DNA of 64,000 bases from Pseudomonas sp. CFII64. Lineage in GTDB: Bacteria > Pseudomonadota > Gammaproteobacteria > Pseudomonadales > Pseudomonadaceae. Made by a program: the position numbers and the translations under genes. Shown piece by piece: positions 7,440 to 17,304 of the stretch. The notes under the pieces were generated by a model, which saw only the letters and a list, made by a program, of their open reading frames with translations, did not search any database and had not been told where the DNA came from. Where the stretch lies: contig NZ_ATLO01000042.1 of assembly GCF_000416235.1 (NCBI RefSeq), forward strand, positions 408,850 through 472,849, written 5' to 3'. How positions within the stretch are numbered: position 1 is the first letter of the stretch; every line of letters begins with the position of its first letter.

Positions 7440-10400
7440 CTACACCGGCAGGGTAAACACAAAAACCGTTCCCCTGCCCCGTCCGGCAAACGCATAAAGC
7501 CCGCCGTCATGGGATTCGATAATCGATTGGCAGATTGCCAGGCCCATGCCCATGCCTTTTTCCTTGGTCGTAAAAAAGGCGTCGAACACACGTTCGAGAT
7601 GCTCCTCGTTGATTCCGGCGCCATTGTCCTGGACGCTGACCACCACATAGTCATTGCCCACCGTATCGCAACTGATCGACAGACGACGGGGGCCATCATG
7701 GACTTCGCTCATGGCCTCCATCGCGTTCATGATCAAGTTGAGAATGACCTGTTGCAGCTGCACCGCGTCACCCTCAATGCTCAGCTGCGGCCCACTGCTC
7801 TGGCGGATCAGCAGCACCTGCCTGTGCTCGATCTCACTGGCGGTCAGCTGCACCACCCGGCGGATCACTTCGTTGATTTGCAACGGCTGTCGCGTGGACG
7901 GCTTCTGTCGAGCCAGCGATTGCAAGGCGCGCACGATGTCGGCCGCACGCTTGCTGTCATTGACGATGTCGCCCAACCCCGCGAGGGCTTCGGCAACCAC
8001 CGGCGGCTCCCGCTTGAGCCAGCGCACACTGGCGCTGGCATTGGTGATGATGGACGCCAGCGGCTGATTGATTTCATGGGCAATGGACGCGGCCAATTCG
8101 CCCATGATCGTCGCCTGCGACACGGTGGCCAACTCCGCTCGCGCGTGGCGCAGCGCCGCTTCGGTGGTGCGCCGTTCCGTGATATCGCTGGCGACTCCGA
8201 CAAAGACATCCCTATCGTCAGTGTCTGGCTCGCCCAGTAACTCCAGGTGGCGGATGCTGCCGTCCGGCATCACCAGACGAAACTCATGCTGGAACGCGCT
8301 GCTGGTACGCACCGCGCGGCTGAGCATGGCCGAAAAAGCATTCAGATCCTCGGGATGGACGACGCGCTCCAGCTCGTGCAGTGACGGCGGCGTCGCCGCA
8401 ACCGGCAATCCCCACACCGAAAACAACTGATCGGACCAGACGGACTCATCCCTGCCCGCATGCCAGCGAAAACTTCCGGAATGACCAATGCGCTGGCCCA
8501 GCGCCAAGGAGGCCTGACTGGTGCGCAAAGCCGACTCGATCGCCCGGCGCCGGGTGTTTTCTTCCACCAGCTCAGCGTACAGCCGGGCGGTTTCCAGAGA
8601 GATCGCCGCCTGCCCGGCCAGCAGTTCCAGGACCGTGGCGCGATTGGCGGTGAAGACGCCCGGCGCGAGGTTGTTTTCCAGGTACAGCACGCCGATGACC
8701 TGACCTTGTTTGACCAGCGGCAGGCACAACACCGAGCGCGCCTGGCGTTGCTGAAAATAGGGGTCATCGACGAAGTCGCTGGCTTGCATGGCATCGTCCA
8801 GCACCACCGATTGTCGGGTACGCATGACGGTGTAAAGCAGGGACAACGGCAAATGCTGCGCCAACGGCACGGACACGGTCAGATCGATCTCGATGCCCCG
8901 ATCCTGCGCCCGGCCTCGGGCACAAATCTGCGGCTGGTCCTGTTTGACCAGCAGCAACAGCGCCTGCTGTGCGCCGGCATGAATGATCGTGTTGGTCAGC
9001 AGCGTACCAATCAGCCGGTCCAGGACAATTTCTTCGGACAAGGCTTGAGAGGCTTTCATGACCGAGACCAGATCCAGCGTGTCTTGCCCGCCGGAAATAC
9101 TGATCGAAGGACGGGACAACGATGCCTGCTCGCGCAGGAAGCCGGCGCGGGCTTCGAGGTTAGCGACCTTGCCATGCGCGCCCCAGCGCTGATAGCAATC
9201 CCGGGCACTGCGCATATGGCTGCGCGCCGAGGAGAACAAGCCTCGGGTGTGATGGAATTCGGCCGCCAGTTCATGGGCCAGCGCCTGGACATGCACGAAA
9301 CCGGCATTGGCCGCTGCGGTAATCGACAGCTCATACAGGTCCAGCGCGTTGAGCGTGTCCCCGGCCACTCGGGCCATTTCCGCTTCGACCAGGAGCGCCT
9401 TGTCGCGAAATACCTGCGGATTGAGCGCCGCCCATTGGTTGAGTTTGTCCAGATGAGGCGTCATGGCCGCCACAATCCGGGCAGAATCAAGCGTCCGGTC
9501 ACGCCCGCTGGCAAGGTTGAGGGCGCTGAAAAAATGCAATTCGAGCAGATGCACGTGCGCCGGCGTCGACCAGGCCAGTGATTCAGCTTTTTCCAGGCAG
9601 AGCGTTGCGCCAGTGAAATCGCGATACAGGTAGTTGGAAATGCCCTCGAAAAGCCACCACCAGAACGCTACCGGTGTCATGGCACTGTCGCGGCCGGCGC
9701 AATCCTGGGTCGTGCTGGACGCCACTCCTGCGGCTGGCCCCACGCGCAAGGCCGCGACAAATCGCGCCTGAGTCTGCAACGCGGCTTCTACGTCGCGAAA
9801 GCGCGCGCGTCGGGAAAACTCCAGGCCGTTGTCGATTTCCTCCTGCACGCGCTCCAGGTATTCGCCCATGACCAGCAGGTCGGAGACGATGTGATTACAG
9901 GCATAACAGCTCATGCTCAGATTGCCGGCGGTATGGCTGCTGGCAAATGCCGCACGCGCGTAATCCAGGCAATGGCTCAGCGGTTGAGTCCAGACGCTGA
10001 CCTGATCAAGCGCAACCAGCACCATGCTTTCGGCACCGTCATAACCGTGACGCTTGACCAATTGGTGTGCCAGCTGCGCGTACTGCGCGCCTTCCTGATA
10101 AAGCCCTTGTCGCTGGGCAAGCACCACACCAAACCAGGCGAATCCCGACGCCGACGCGGCACAGATACCGTAGTCGAGGGATAGCTGCACCATCTCGCAA
10201 GCGACGACGAACAGCACATCCTGATCAGTAAAGGATGCCGGGGCAATCAGGCTGGCGAGCATGCCAACGGCGGCCTCGAATGACGCCTCCTGCATCAACG
10301 GCAGCTCGATCAGTGATGCGATTGAGCGGTTTGCGAGGGTATGCAGCAGGCGTTGATACCGCTGTTCGATTGCCTCGCCCTCGATCTGCGGGGCAATCCG

Positions 10401-12986
10401 GATGCCGAACATGCGCAGCCCTTCCAGCGCCGTGGCGATGGCCTCGCGGTAGCAGGACGAGAGAACCTGCAGCTCGACTTTGAGCATGTAGATCGCTGCG
10501 CGCTGCACCACGGCATCGATGTGCTCCAGCAACTCGGCAAGCACCCGGCTTGCCGGCTCGAGCTGCGCATCGAGAATCAGACACTGCGCCTGAAGCACAC
10601 CGGCCTCGTAACTGATTGCCGCGTGTTGCTGCCAACGCTGCGAATGGGTCAAGGACCTGACCGTTATCAGGTAACCCAGCGCAGAGTGAATCGCCGCAGC
10701 CTTCATTGCCTGCCGGGCAGCGCGCAACAACAGGTCGCTGAACAGCAGCACTTCGGCGGCATCCGGCTCGTCGGGCCGAACCCGCTGCAAGTGCGAGGCA
10801 ATGGCGAAAATCTGGTCGGTGCGCCCTTCCCCATCCAGGTCCGCGAGGAGAATCCGGGCGATTCGCCCATGTTCGGCCGACCGCACCGCAGGCGGCGTCA
10901 GGCAATACGCCGATTCCTGGACACGATCATGATAAAAAGCAAATCCGTGGCGGCTCTCGGTCAACAGCCCGGCCTGCACAGCGGGCGCCAGATGGCGGTG
11001 CAAGGACTTTTCTACAGTGCTGCTGATTCGCGCCAGCGCCCGGATGTCGACGCACGATCCGATACACGCCATCTGCCCCAGCAATGCACGGGTCTGGGAC
11101 GGCAGACGAGCCATCCGCGCCACCATCAGATCAATCACGTTATCAGCGCAGCGATGGCTGTCGATGGCGTCCAGGTTCCAGGTCCAGCTCGCTTTGCTGC
11201 GATCCATGACGATCAGCTGTTCATCGAACAGGCTGCGTAGCAACTGGTCGATGAAGAACGGGTTGCCGCTGGTTTTGGCATGAATCACCCTGGCCAGCAG
11301 CATGCTTTCGGCGGGGTCACATTCCAGTGCCTGCGCGACCCACTGGCAAACATCGTCAAGGCACAGAGTCGATATTTTGATTTCGGTCAAGCGCGTCGGG
11401 CTCTCGCGCAGCGCTGCCAGGAAGTCCAGGAACATGGGCGTTTGCCGGACTTCGACGTCCCGATAGGCACCCATCAACAGGATGCTTCGATAGTGACCGG
11501 CGCTGAACGAAGCGATGAAGGCCAACGTCGCATCGTCCAACCATTGCAGGTCATCGAAGAACAGGATGAGCGGGCGTTGCGGGCTGGCGAAGCTGTTCAG
11601 GAAGCGATGCAGCACCAGGTTGAACAGGTTCTGGGTTTCATTGGCGGGAAGATCGGCCAAGGGCGCCTGTGGTCCGAGAATCAATTCGATTTCCGGAACA
11701 AGATTGGCGATCAACCGGCCGTGGCCGCCGAGCGCTGCCAATAATTGCTCACGCCAGCGTTGTAGCTCGTCAGCGCTCTCACCGAGCACCCGCATGATCA
11801 AGGAACGCAGGGCCTGGGCCAGCGAGGCATAAGGTGCATTGTATTGCGCCTGGTCGAATTTCCCTGAGGCGAACAACACCCGATGCAACGCCAGATCCTG
11901 CTGGAGCTGGCGAACCAGGGTGGTTTTGCCGGTGCCCGAAGAACCCGAGAGCAGCACCATTTCACAGCCGCCGGTATGGCTGACCCGGGAAAACACGCCA
12001 TGCAGCGCCTGCAGCTCTTCGCAGCGGGCAATCAGTCCCCTGCGCTCGTTGCCTTGGGGTAAATGACGCTGCAGGGCCGGTTCGAACGCAGCGATGTGCT
12101 GAAACTCGCTCCATTGCGCCAGGCATTCGCGCAAATCCATTTCCAGCCTGAAGGCATTTTGATAACGGTCGGCGGGGTTCTTGGCGATCAGCTTGAGAAT
12201 CAGCTGGGCCAACGGCATGGGAATGGAATCGCGAAACTGGCGCGGCGACGGCGGCTGCCTCGCCACGTGGCAATACACCCACTCCACCGCGTCGCTGGCT
12301 TCAAACGGTAACTGGCCGGTCAGCCATTCATAGAAGGTCATGCCCAGGGAATACAGGTCGCTGCGTTCATCGGCCTTACGATCCACTCGCCGCGCCTGTT
12401 CCGGCGACATATACGCCAGCGTGCCGCAGATCGAGTCCGAGACGCTGTGCGGGCCGCCAGGCTGGCGCTCGACCGTGACGCCAAATCCGGTCAGGCGCAC
12501 GAAACCGTCGTCACCCTGAATGAAATTGCTGGGCTTGATATCACGGTGCAGCAGACCGTTGCCGTGGGCCTGGCTCAGGGCGTGTGCGGCGCCAATGGCC
12601 AGGCGCAGGAACAGGCTGATCGACAGGCTTCCGTCCGCCACTTCGTGCAGGGATTTACCACCTGGATCGTTGGCGACCAGCAGCGGGCCATCCGGTGTGT
12701 GCAGTACCGCCAGCGGCATCAAGGCCCAGCCGGGATCCAGCCGGGGCGCGATTGAAAACTCATGCTCGATGCGGCGGAAGCCACTTTCGACCAGTCGGGC
12801 AGAGCACCGTGCAATCAGCCAGGTGGGTGAACAGCCAGGCACATGCACCCGATAATGATCGATCTCGCCGTCGGCATACAGCAGTTCCCAGGACAGCAGC
12901 GCCAGCCACTGCAGACTGAAACCTTCCGGTTGCTGGTCAGGGAGGCCCCGCATACTCAACGTCGGCTCTGCACTGATGCCATTCAT
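7440..12986 (-). CDS. Giant Ser/Thr-kinase-like / AAA ATPase / sensor histidine kinase
   Basis: The 1848-residue protein has, in order: a protein-kinase-like domain (~40-295, HRDIKPSN at 147-154, APE-like MSPEQ), an AAA_16 ATPase (Walker A GSSGTGKT at 348-355, Walker B FFDDLQWLD at 476-484), a long helical TPR-like region (~600-1290), GAF (~1320-1470), PAS (~1500-1620) and a histidine kinase with H-box SIAHEINQP (His1637) and ATPase (NLIMNAMEA, DNGAGI, GMGMGLAI). No receiver is attached. The kinase lobe lacks a recognisable glycine loop and ATP lysine, and DFG reads GFG (167-169), so it may be a pseudokinase. Two response regulators follow upstream on the same strand and are likely partners. 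Cytoplasmic; no membrane segments seen. Confidence 0.9.
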   Translation of the reverse strand: MNGISAEPTLSMRGLPDQQPEGFSLQWLALLSWELLYADGEIDHYRVHVPGCSPTWLIARCSARLVESGFRRIEHEFSIAPRLDPGWALMPLAVLHTPDGPLLVANDPGGKSLHEVADGSLSISLFLRLAIGAAHALSQAHGNGLLHRDIKPSNFIQGDDGFVRLTGFGVTVERQPGGPHSVSDSICGTLAYMSPEQARRVDRKADERSDLYSLGMTFYEWLTGQLPFEASDAVEWVYCHVARQPPSPRQFRDSIPMPLAQLILKLIAKNPADRYQNAFRLEMDLRECLAQWSEFQHIAAFEPALQRHLPQGNERRGLIARCEELQALHGVFSRVSHTGGCEMVLLSGSSGTGKTTLVRQLQQDLALHRVLFASGKFDQAQYNAPYASLAQALRSLIMRVLGESADELQRWREQLLAALGGHGRLIANLVPEIELILGPQAPLADLPANETQNLFNLVLHRFLNSFASPQRPLILFFDDLQWLDDATLAFIASFSAGHYRSILLMGAYRDVEVRQTPMFLDFLAALRESPTRLTEIKISTLCLDDVCQWVAQALECDPAESMLLARVIHAKTSGNPFFIDQLLRSLFDEQLIVMDRSKASWTWNLDAIDSHRCADNVIDLMVARMARLPSQTRALLGQMACIGSCVDIRALARISSTVEKSLHRHLAPAVQAGLLTESRHGFAFYHDRVQESAYCLTPPAVRSAEHGRIARILLADLDGEGRTDQIFAIASHLQRVRPDEPDAAEVLLFSDLLLRAARQAMKAAAIHSALGYLITVRSLTHSQRWQQHAAISYEAGVLQAQCLILDAQLEPASRVLAELLEHIDAVVQRAAIYMLKVELQVLSSCYREAIATALEGLRMFGIRIAPQIEGEAIEQRYQRLLHTLANRSIASLIELPLMQEASFEAAVGMLASLIAPASFTDQDVLFVVACEMVQLSLDYGICAASASGFAWFGVVLAQRQGLYQEGAQYAQLAHQLVKRHGYDGAESMVLVALDQVSVWTQPLSHCLDYARAAFASSHTAGNLSMSCYACNHIVSDLLVMGEYLERVQEEIDNGLEFSRRARFRDVEAALQTQARFVAALRVGPAAGVASSTTQDCAGRDSAMTPVAFWWWLFEGISNYLYRDFTGATLCLEKAESLAWSTPAHVHLLELHFFSALNLASGRDRTLDSARIVAAMTPHLDKLNQWAALNPQVFRDKALLVEAEMARVAGDTLNALDLYELSITAAANAGFVHVQALAHELAAEFHHTRGLFSSARSHMRSARDCYQRWGAHGKVANLEARAGFLREQASLSRPSISISGGQDTLDLVSVMKASQALSEEIVLDRLIGTLLTNTIIHAGAQQALLLLVKQDQPQICARGRAQDRGIEIDLTVSVPLAQHLPLSLLYTVMRTRQSVVLDDAMQASDFVDDPYFQQRQARSVLCLPLVKQGQVIGVLYLENNLAPGVFTANRATVLELLAGQAAISLETARLYAELVEENTRRRAIESALRTSQASLALGQRIGHSGSFRWHAGRDESVWSDQLFSVWGLPVAATPPSLHELERVVHPEDLNAFSAMLSRAVRTSSAFQHEFRLVMPDGSIRHLELLGEPDTDDRDVFVGVASDITERRTTEAALRHARAELATVSQATIMGELAASIAHEINQPLASIITNASASVRWLKREPPVVAEALAGLGDIVNDSKRAADIVRALQSLARQKPSTRQPLQINEVIRRVVQLTASEIEHRQVLLIRQSSGPQLSIEGDAVQLQQVILNLIMNAMEAMSEVHDGPRRLSISCDTVGNDYVVVSVQDNGAGINEEHLERVFDAFFTTKEKGMGMGLAICQSIIESHDGGLYAFAGRGRGTVFVFTLPV

Positions 12987-13003
12987 AACGGGTCCTTACC
13001 TGC

Positions 13004-13369
13004 TTAAACTACCTTCTCAAGTGCCTGCCTTATCGATTCGAGCAACGCTTCCTCGGAAAATGGCTTGTGCAGAAAACCCAGGGCGCCCGCCTCGCGCGTG
13101 CGGCGCACGGTGACTTCGTCGTCATGTGCGGACATGCAGCAAACCGCAACTGTCTTGCGCGCAGCTTTCAATCGCTCAAGCACTTCCAACCCTTGCATGC
13201 CTTTCATCTTCAGATCGAGCAATACGCAGTGTGCTTCGTCGCTCGCGGATGAAGCCAGGAACTCTTCCCCCGAAGCAAAGCCCACAGTGTGATAACCCAA
13301 CGATTTGAGAAGATTGCCAAGGCCATTTCGCACGGAAGCGTCGTCATCAACAACGCAGATGAGGATCAT
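13004..13369 (-). CDS. Single-domain response regulator (receiver only)
   Basis: The 121-residue protein is a bare CheY-like receiver: acidic pocket VVDDD (8-10), phospho-acceptor Asp52 in CVLLDLKMKG, conserved Ser/Thr near 80 (CCMSAHDD) and Lys in FLHKPF. There is no output domain. It ends 17 bases upstream of the giant histidine kinase gene on the same strand, so the pair is very probably an operon and a phosphotransfer pair. It may act as a phosphate sink or bind a partner protein. Confidence 0.9.
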   Translation of the reverse strand: MILICVVDDDASVRNGLGNLLKSLGYHTVGFASGEEFLASSASDEAHCVLLDLKMKGMQGLEVLERLKAARKTVAVCCMSAHDDEVTVRRTREAGALGFLHKPFSEEALLESIRQALEKVV

Positions 13370-13410
13370 AGGCTGAACTTCATGACAGGAAAAGTAATTA
13401 GAGAAGAATA

Positions 13411-13430
13411 CGCTCTTGATTCAAAGAGCG
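13411..13430. other. Small hairpin between the two response regulators
   Basis: CGCTCTT (13411-13417) and AAGAGCG (13424-13430) form a 7-base stem. It lies after the LuxR-type regulator on the minus strand and before the receiver-only gene. No T-run follows, so a role as weak terminator is only a guess. Confidence 0.3.
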
Positions 13431-13463
13431 GGATTGTCTCTATGTATAATTGTGCTGTTTTAA

Positions 13464-14078
13464 TCAACTCACGGGAATCACTTGTTCCCACATCTTGACC
13501 AGCTCAATCAAAGTTCGTGCATTCATTTTTGTCATTATGTGCCGCTTATGCACTTTGGCGGTTATTTCGCTGGTGCCCAACTCGTGGGCAACCTGCTTAT
13601 TCATCTTGCCGGTTACCAGTTGCGCCATCACCTCTCGTTCGCGGGGTGTCAGGGTTTCGAACCGGCGGCGGATGCTTTCGACCTGAACCCGCTCGATCAG
13701 CCCACGCTCATCGTGGTCGAGCGCCTGGCGGACGACTTCAAGCAGTTGATCCGGCTCGAAGGGTTTGGTCAGAAATTCGTGGGCGCCGGCCTTGATGGCT
13801 TTGACCGACATCGGGATGGTGCCAAAACCGGTCATGAAAATGATGGGAAAACGATGCCCGCGACGCAGCAGTTCCTCTTGCACATCAAAACCGCTGGCGG
13901 CGGCAATATTCACGTCCAGCAACAAACAGGTGGGTTGCTCGGCGAAGGCCTGTTCCAGAAACTCGTGAGCCGTCGCGAAGCACTGGGCGCTGAGGTCGGC
14001 CGAACTCAAGAGTCGAGTCAGCGAAGAGCGAATCGAGCTCTCATCGTCGACCACATAAACCATGGATGTCGCAGGCAT
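13464..14078 (-). CDS. FixJ/NarL-type response regulator with LuxR output domain
   Basis: The 204-residue protein has a receiver at 1-120 (VVDDE, phospho-acceptor Asp55 in CLLLDVNI, Lys in FLTKPFEP) and a LuxR helix-turn-helix at ~138-200 (LTPREREVMAQLVTGKMNKQVA). It resembles FixJ/TodT-type regulators that partner with PAS histidine kinases. It sits between the receiver-only gene and the winged-helix ATPase gene, all on the minus strand, so the giant kinase may phosphorylate both receivers. Target genes are not known. Confidence 0.9.
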   Translation of the reverse strand: MPATSMVYVVDDESSIRSSLTRLLSSADLSAQCFATAHEFLEQAFAEQPTCLLLDVNIAAASGFDVQEELLRRGHRFPIIFMTGFGTIPMSVKAIKAGAHEFLTKPFEPDQLLEVVRQALDHDERGLIERVQVESIRRRFETLTPREREVMAQLVTGKMNKQVAHELGTSEITAKVHKRHIMTKMNARTLIELVKMWEQVIPVS

Positions 14079-14102
14079 AAACAGTAATCCGGGAGCTTGG
14101 TG

Positions 14103-15677
14103 CTACTGGCTGGTCGCCAGGACGCGTTGGTGGTTACGGTGAAAATGATCCGGCTCCGGCACCCCCTGGCTGGCACGCAAGGTGTTCAGCGAAGCTGGCG
14201 CTGCGCTGATTGCCAGCCGTTCGACGCACTGCGCCGACGAACCTGATGAACACGTCGATGTAGCCGTGCCCGGTGCCGGTTTGAGCCTCTGCACGATACA
14301 GGTCCGGGTCGCGCCCAACAGGCGGTAGAACTTGAACGGCCCTTCGGTCAGCACTGCCAGCAGGGATTTGAGCGCCAGGCCGACAATCGCGTCCATGACT
14401 TGTGTTCTGGAAATATCCTGGGACTGCGCGACCTCGCAAGCCTGATCCAGGGTGAACCGCCCGTCAAGCAAAGCGATCCGCCCCAGCACCCGGCGTTCGT
14501 CATGATTGAGCAGGCGATAGCTCCAGTCCACCGAAGCCTGCAAGGTCTGATGGCGCTCCGGCGCGCTGCGCAAGCCACCGGCCAACAGGTGCAGATCGCC
14601 CCGCAGGCTGGCGCAAAGCTCATAAAGCCCCAGTGCCGACGCCCGGGCAGCGGCCATTTCCAGGGCCAACGGGATGCCGTCAAGGGTGCGGCAGACCTGC
14701 GCAATCAGTTCGACACTCTGGTCGTCCAGGCCGTCGCTGTCATCGCCTGGAAAGCAGGAATCCAGCGCACGCAATCGGATCAGAAACAACTGTGCGGCAT
14801 CGCTGTGCAGGATGTGCGTTCTGTCGGCGCCCGGCCCCGGCACGTCGAGGGGTACGACATTCATGCTGCGCTCACCATTGATACGCAAGGCCTCGCGGCT
14901 GGTGGCAAGGATTTTCAGGGTCGGGCAGCGCTGGGCAAGCTGCGCGCACAAGGTCGCCACGGCTTCGACCAGATGCTCGCAGTTGTCGAGGACCAGCAAA
15001 GTCGCTGCGTCATTGAGGCGGGCGACCACGGCGTCGAGCATCGACTGCCCCTGAACGCCATCGACCTCCAACGCATAAGCCACTGCGTCGATAACCCGCT
15101 CGGAGCAACTGAGTTGGCCCAACGCGACAAAACACACCGGCGCCGATTGCGTGCGGGACAGCCGATGAGCAACGGCCACTGCCAGCGAGGTCTTGCCGAT
15201 GCCACCCGAGCCGGTCAGGGTCAGCAATGAAGTGCTTTCCAGGGCCTGACACGCATCATCCAGCGCCGCTACCCGGCCTATCAACGCGACGTCATGGGGC
15301 AGATCGCTCTTGCGCAGCATCGGACAGCCGAATGGGCTGGACAGCACACTTGCAGCCAGAGCATTCGACGCCAACTCTTCGTCGCCGCTGATGAGCATGT
15401 AGCCTCGACCCGGGATGGTGCGAATCAGGTCGCGATCGGTTCCCAGTGCCTTGCGCAGGGCGGAGATGTGCACCTGAAGATTGTTTTCTTCGACAACGGT
15501 CTCGGGCCAGACTTTTTGCAGAATCTCGTCTTTGGTCACCAGACGGCCCGGACGATTGATCAACAGCTCCAGGATATCGAACGCTCGCGCACCAATACGC
15601 AGCGGCGTTCCACACTTGAATACTTCTCTTAGTTCCAGAGATACATGGGCTTGACCGAGACTTATCATTCTATTCAC
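14103..15677 (-). CDS. Winged-helix regulator with NB-ARC-like ATPase, shortened C-terminus
   Basis: Residues ~8-100 form an OmpR-type winged helix (IGARAFDILELLINRPGRLV, NNLQVHISALRKALG, RTIPGRGYML). An ATPase follows with Walker A GSGGIGKTS and LLVLDNCEHL. Family members usually run to 900 residues or more with helical repeats after the ATPase; this one stops at ~524, and its last ~60 residues (after RLLGATRTCIVQRLK) are low-complexity and unlike the family, suggesting truncation or frameshift. GTG at 15677 has AAGGA at ideal spacing and is preferred over ATG at 15668. Role: transcription control, targets unknown. Confidence 0.75.
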   Translation of the reverse strand: MNRMISLGQAHVSLELREVFKCGTPLRIGARAFDILELLINRPGRLVTKDEILQKVWPETVVEENNLQVHISALRKALGTDRDLIRTIPGRGYMLISGDEELASNALAASVLSSPFGCPMLRKSDLPHDVALIGRVAALDDACQALESTSLLTLTGSGGIGKTSLAVAVAHRLSRTQSAPVCFVALGQLSCSERVIDAVAYALEVDGVQGQSMLDAVVARLNDAATLLVLDNCEHLVEAVATLCAQLAQRCPTLKILATSREALRINGERSMNVVPLDVPGPGADRTHILHSDAAQLFLIRLRALDSCFPGDDSDGLDDQSVELIAQVCRTLDGIPLALEMAAARASALGLYELCASLRGDLHLLAGGLRSAPERHQTLQASVDWSYRLLNHDERRVLGRIALLDGRFTLDQACEVAQSQDISRTQVMDAIVGLALKSLLAVLTEGPFKFYRLLGATRTCIVQRLKPAPGTATSTCSSGSSAQCVERLAISAAPASLNTLRASQGVPEPDHFHRNHQRVLATSQ

Positions 15678-16087
15678 GCTGTCCTTAGGGGGGCGGTGAT
15701 TTTCTGCCGCACTACCGGCAGTGCCCTGGGGATCGATCGCTATCAAATGGCATTCATCACTGACGGTAAACCCTATATAACCCGGTAACTGCAACGCCCG
15801 ATATTATCTATTGGGATAGTCCAGGCAAATACCCGAATATCACAAAGTTTGAAGTGCGCACAATAATACAATTAAATAGGGGTTTAACTTGAAGTACTAG
15901 CCATGAGCCACAGATACTTTTTATATCCGCCAGCGCGGCGAACCAGCCGTTGAGCCGCCCGGGATGCGATTTATGCAACGCTCTGTTGCGCAGGCGACGG
16001 ATTCTCCCACCCGATGTGTTCGCCTAAGGTGCATTCCATATCGGTTCCAGGCGGAACTGCTCTCATCACCGACATGAGCCAACGTGC
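15678..16087. other. AT-richer divergent intergenic region
   Basis: About 400 bases separate the winged-helix regulator from the divergent MFS gene and must hold both promoters. The middle (15795-15930) is clearly richer in A and T than its surroundings. A frame continues upstream of the regulator start but lacks similarity and a ribosome site. I see no conserved operator or gene. Confidence 0.4.
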
Positions 16088-17296
16088 ATGACCCAATCGA
16101 GCGCTACACCGCTGCATGCCTCGCAGCACACCCTGACCCGCGGCCTGGTGCTGCTGTTCGCATTTTGCTGCGGAGCCATCGTTGCCAATATTTATTACGC
16201 GCAACCTATCGTCGAACTCATTGCGCCAGACGTCGGTCTCTCGGCCCACAGCGCTAGCCTGATTGTCTCCCTGACCCAGATTGGTTACGCGTTGGGGTTG
16301 CTGTTTCTGGTACCGCTGGCCGACCTGCTGGAAAACCGCAAGCTGATGATCGGCACCGCCATTATCGCCACCGGCAGCCTGTTCGCCGCCAGCATGAGCC
16401 AGCACCCCAACGGATTCCTGATGATTTCGTTGCTGATCGGCTTCAGCTCGGTGTCGGTGCAGATGCTGATCCCGCTCGCCGCGCATCTGGCCCCGGAAGA
16501 AACCCGTGGCCAGGTCGTCGGCAATATCATGGGCGGCCTGTTACTGGGCATTCTGCTGGCGCGTCCGGTTTCCAGCCTGATCGCCGATCACTTTGGCTGG
16601 CGTGCGGTATTCATGAGCGCGTCGGTGGTGATGCTGGCGATCATTGTCCTGCTGGCATTGACCATCCCGAAACGGGCCCCCGATCACAAGGCCAGCTACG
16701 GCCAGTTGCTTGGCTCATTGATTACGCTGCTGCGCAGGCATTCGGTGTTGCGCCAGCGCTCGCTGTATCAAGGCCTGCTGTTCGCCGCGTTCAGTCTGTT
16801 CTGGACTGCCGCGCCTATCGAGCTTTCGCGGCACTTTGGCTTGTCGCAAACCCAGATCGCCCTGTTTGCCCTGGTCGGCGCCATCGGCGCCATCGCTGCG
16901 CCCATTGCCGGTCGACTGGCCGATGCGGGACATACCCAGCGCGCCTCACTGCTGGCGCTGACGCTGGCACCGATTGCGCTGCTGATCGGCCTGACGCTAC
17001 CTGGCTACACCGTCATTGGCCTGGCGGTTACCGGTGTGCTGCTGGATTTCGCGGTGCAGTTGAACATGGTGCTCGGCCAGCGCGCCGTCTACGCGCTGGA
17101 CCCCGCCAGCCGTGGTCGCTTGAACGCCCTGTACATGACCAGCATCTTTATCGGCGGCGCCATAGGCTCGGCGGTGGCCAGCAGTCTTTATGAACAAGCC
17201 GGCTGGCACGGCATAGCGCTGTTCGGCGCTGGATTGCCACTCATTGCATTGGGGATATTTTTACTGGCCGGGCGCCGGAAAAAAATCGCCGCCTGA
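16088..17296 (+). CDS. MFS transporter (12-helix, drug/sugar efflux type)
   Basis: The 402-residue protein shows about 12 hydrophobic helices and the MFS pattern: FAFCCGAIVANIYYAQPI in helix 1, a loop 2-3 basic/acidic motif (PLADLLENRKLM) and a repeat in the second half (GRLADAGHTQRA). It is most like the YgaY/YdeG group of putative efflux permeases of the inner membrane. It is single, convergent with an AraC regulator gene 8 bases away and divergent from the winged-helix regulator. Substrate unknown. Confidence 0.87.
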   Translation: MTQSSATPLHASQHTLTRGLVLLFAFCCGAIVANIYYAQPIVELIAPDVGLSAHSASLIVSLTQIGYALGLLFLVPLADLLENRKLMIGTAIIATGSLFAASMSQHPNGFLMISLLIGFSSVSVQMLIPLAAHLAPEETRGQVVGNIMGGLLLGILLARPVSSLIADHFGWRAVFMSASVVMLAIIVLLALTIPKRAPDHKASYGQLLGSLITLLRRHSVLRQRSLYQGLLFAAFSLFWTAAPIELSRHFGLSQTQIALFALVGAIGAIAAPIAGRLADAGHTQRASLLALTLAPIALLIGLTLPGYTVIGLAVTGVLLDFAVQLNMVLGQRAVYALDPASRGRLNALYMTSIFIGGAIGSAVASSLYEQAGWHGIALFGAGLPLIALGIFLLAGRRKKIAA

Positions 17297-17304
17297 GCCT
17301 AACC

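Noticed and set aside
13370..13463. Small RNA between the two response regulators
   Set aside because: Only a 7-base hairpin is present, with no promoter or T-run to support a separate transcript.
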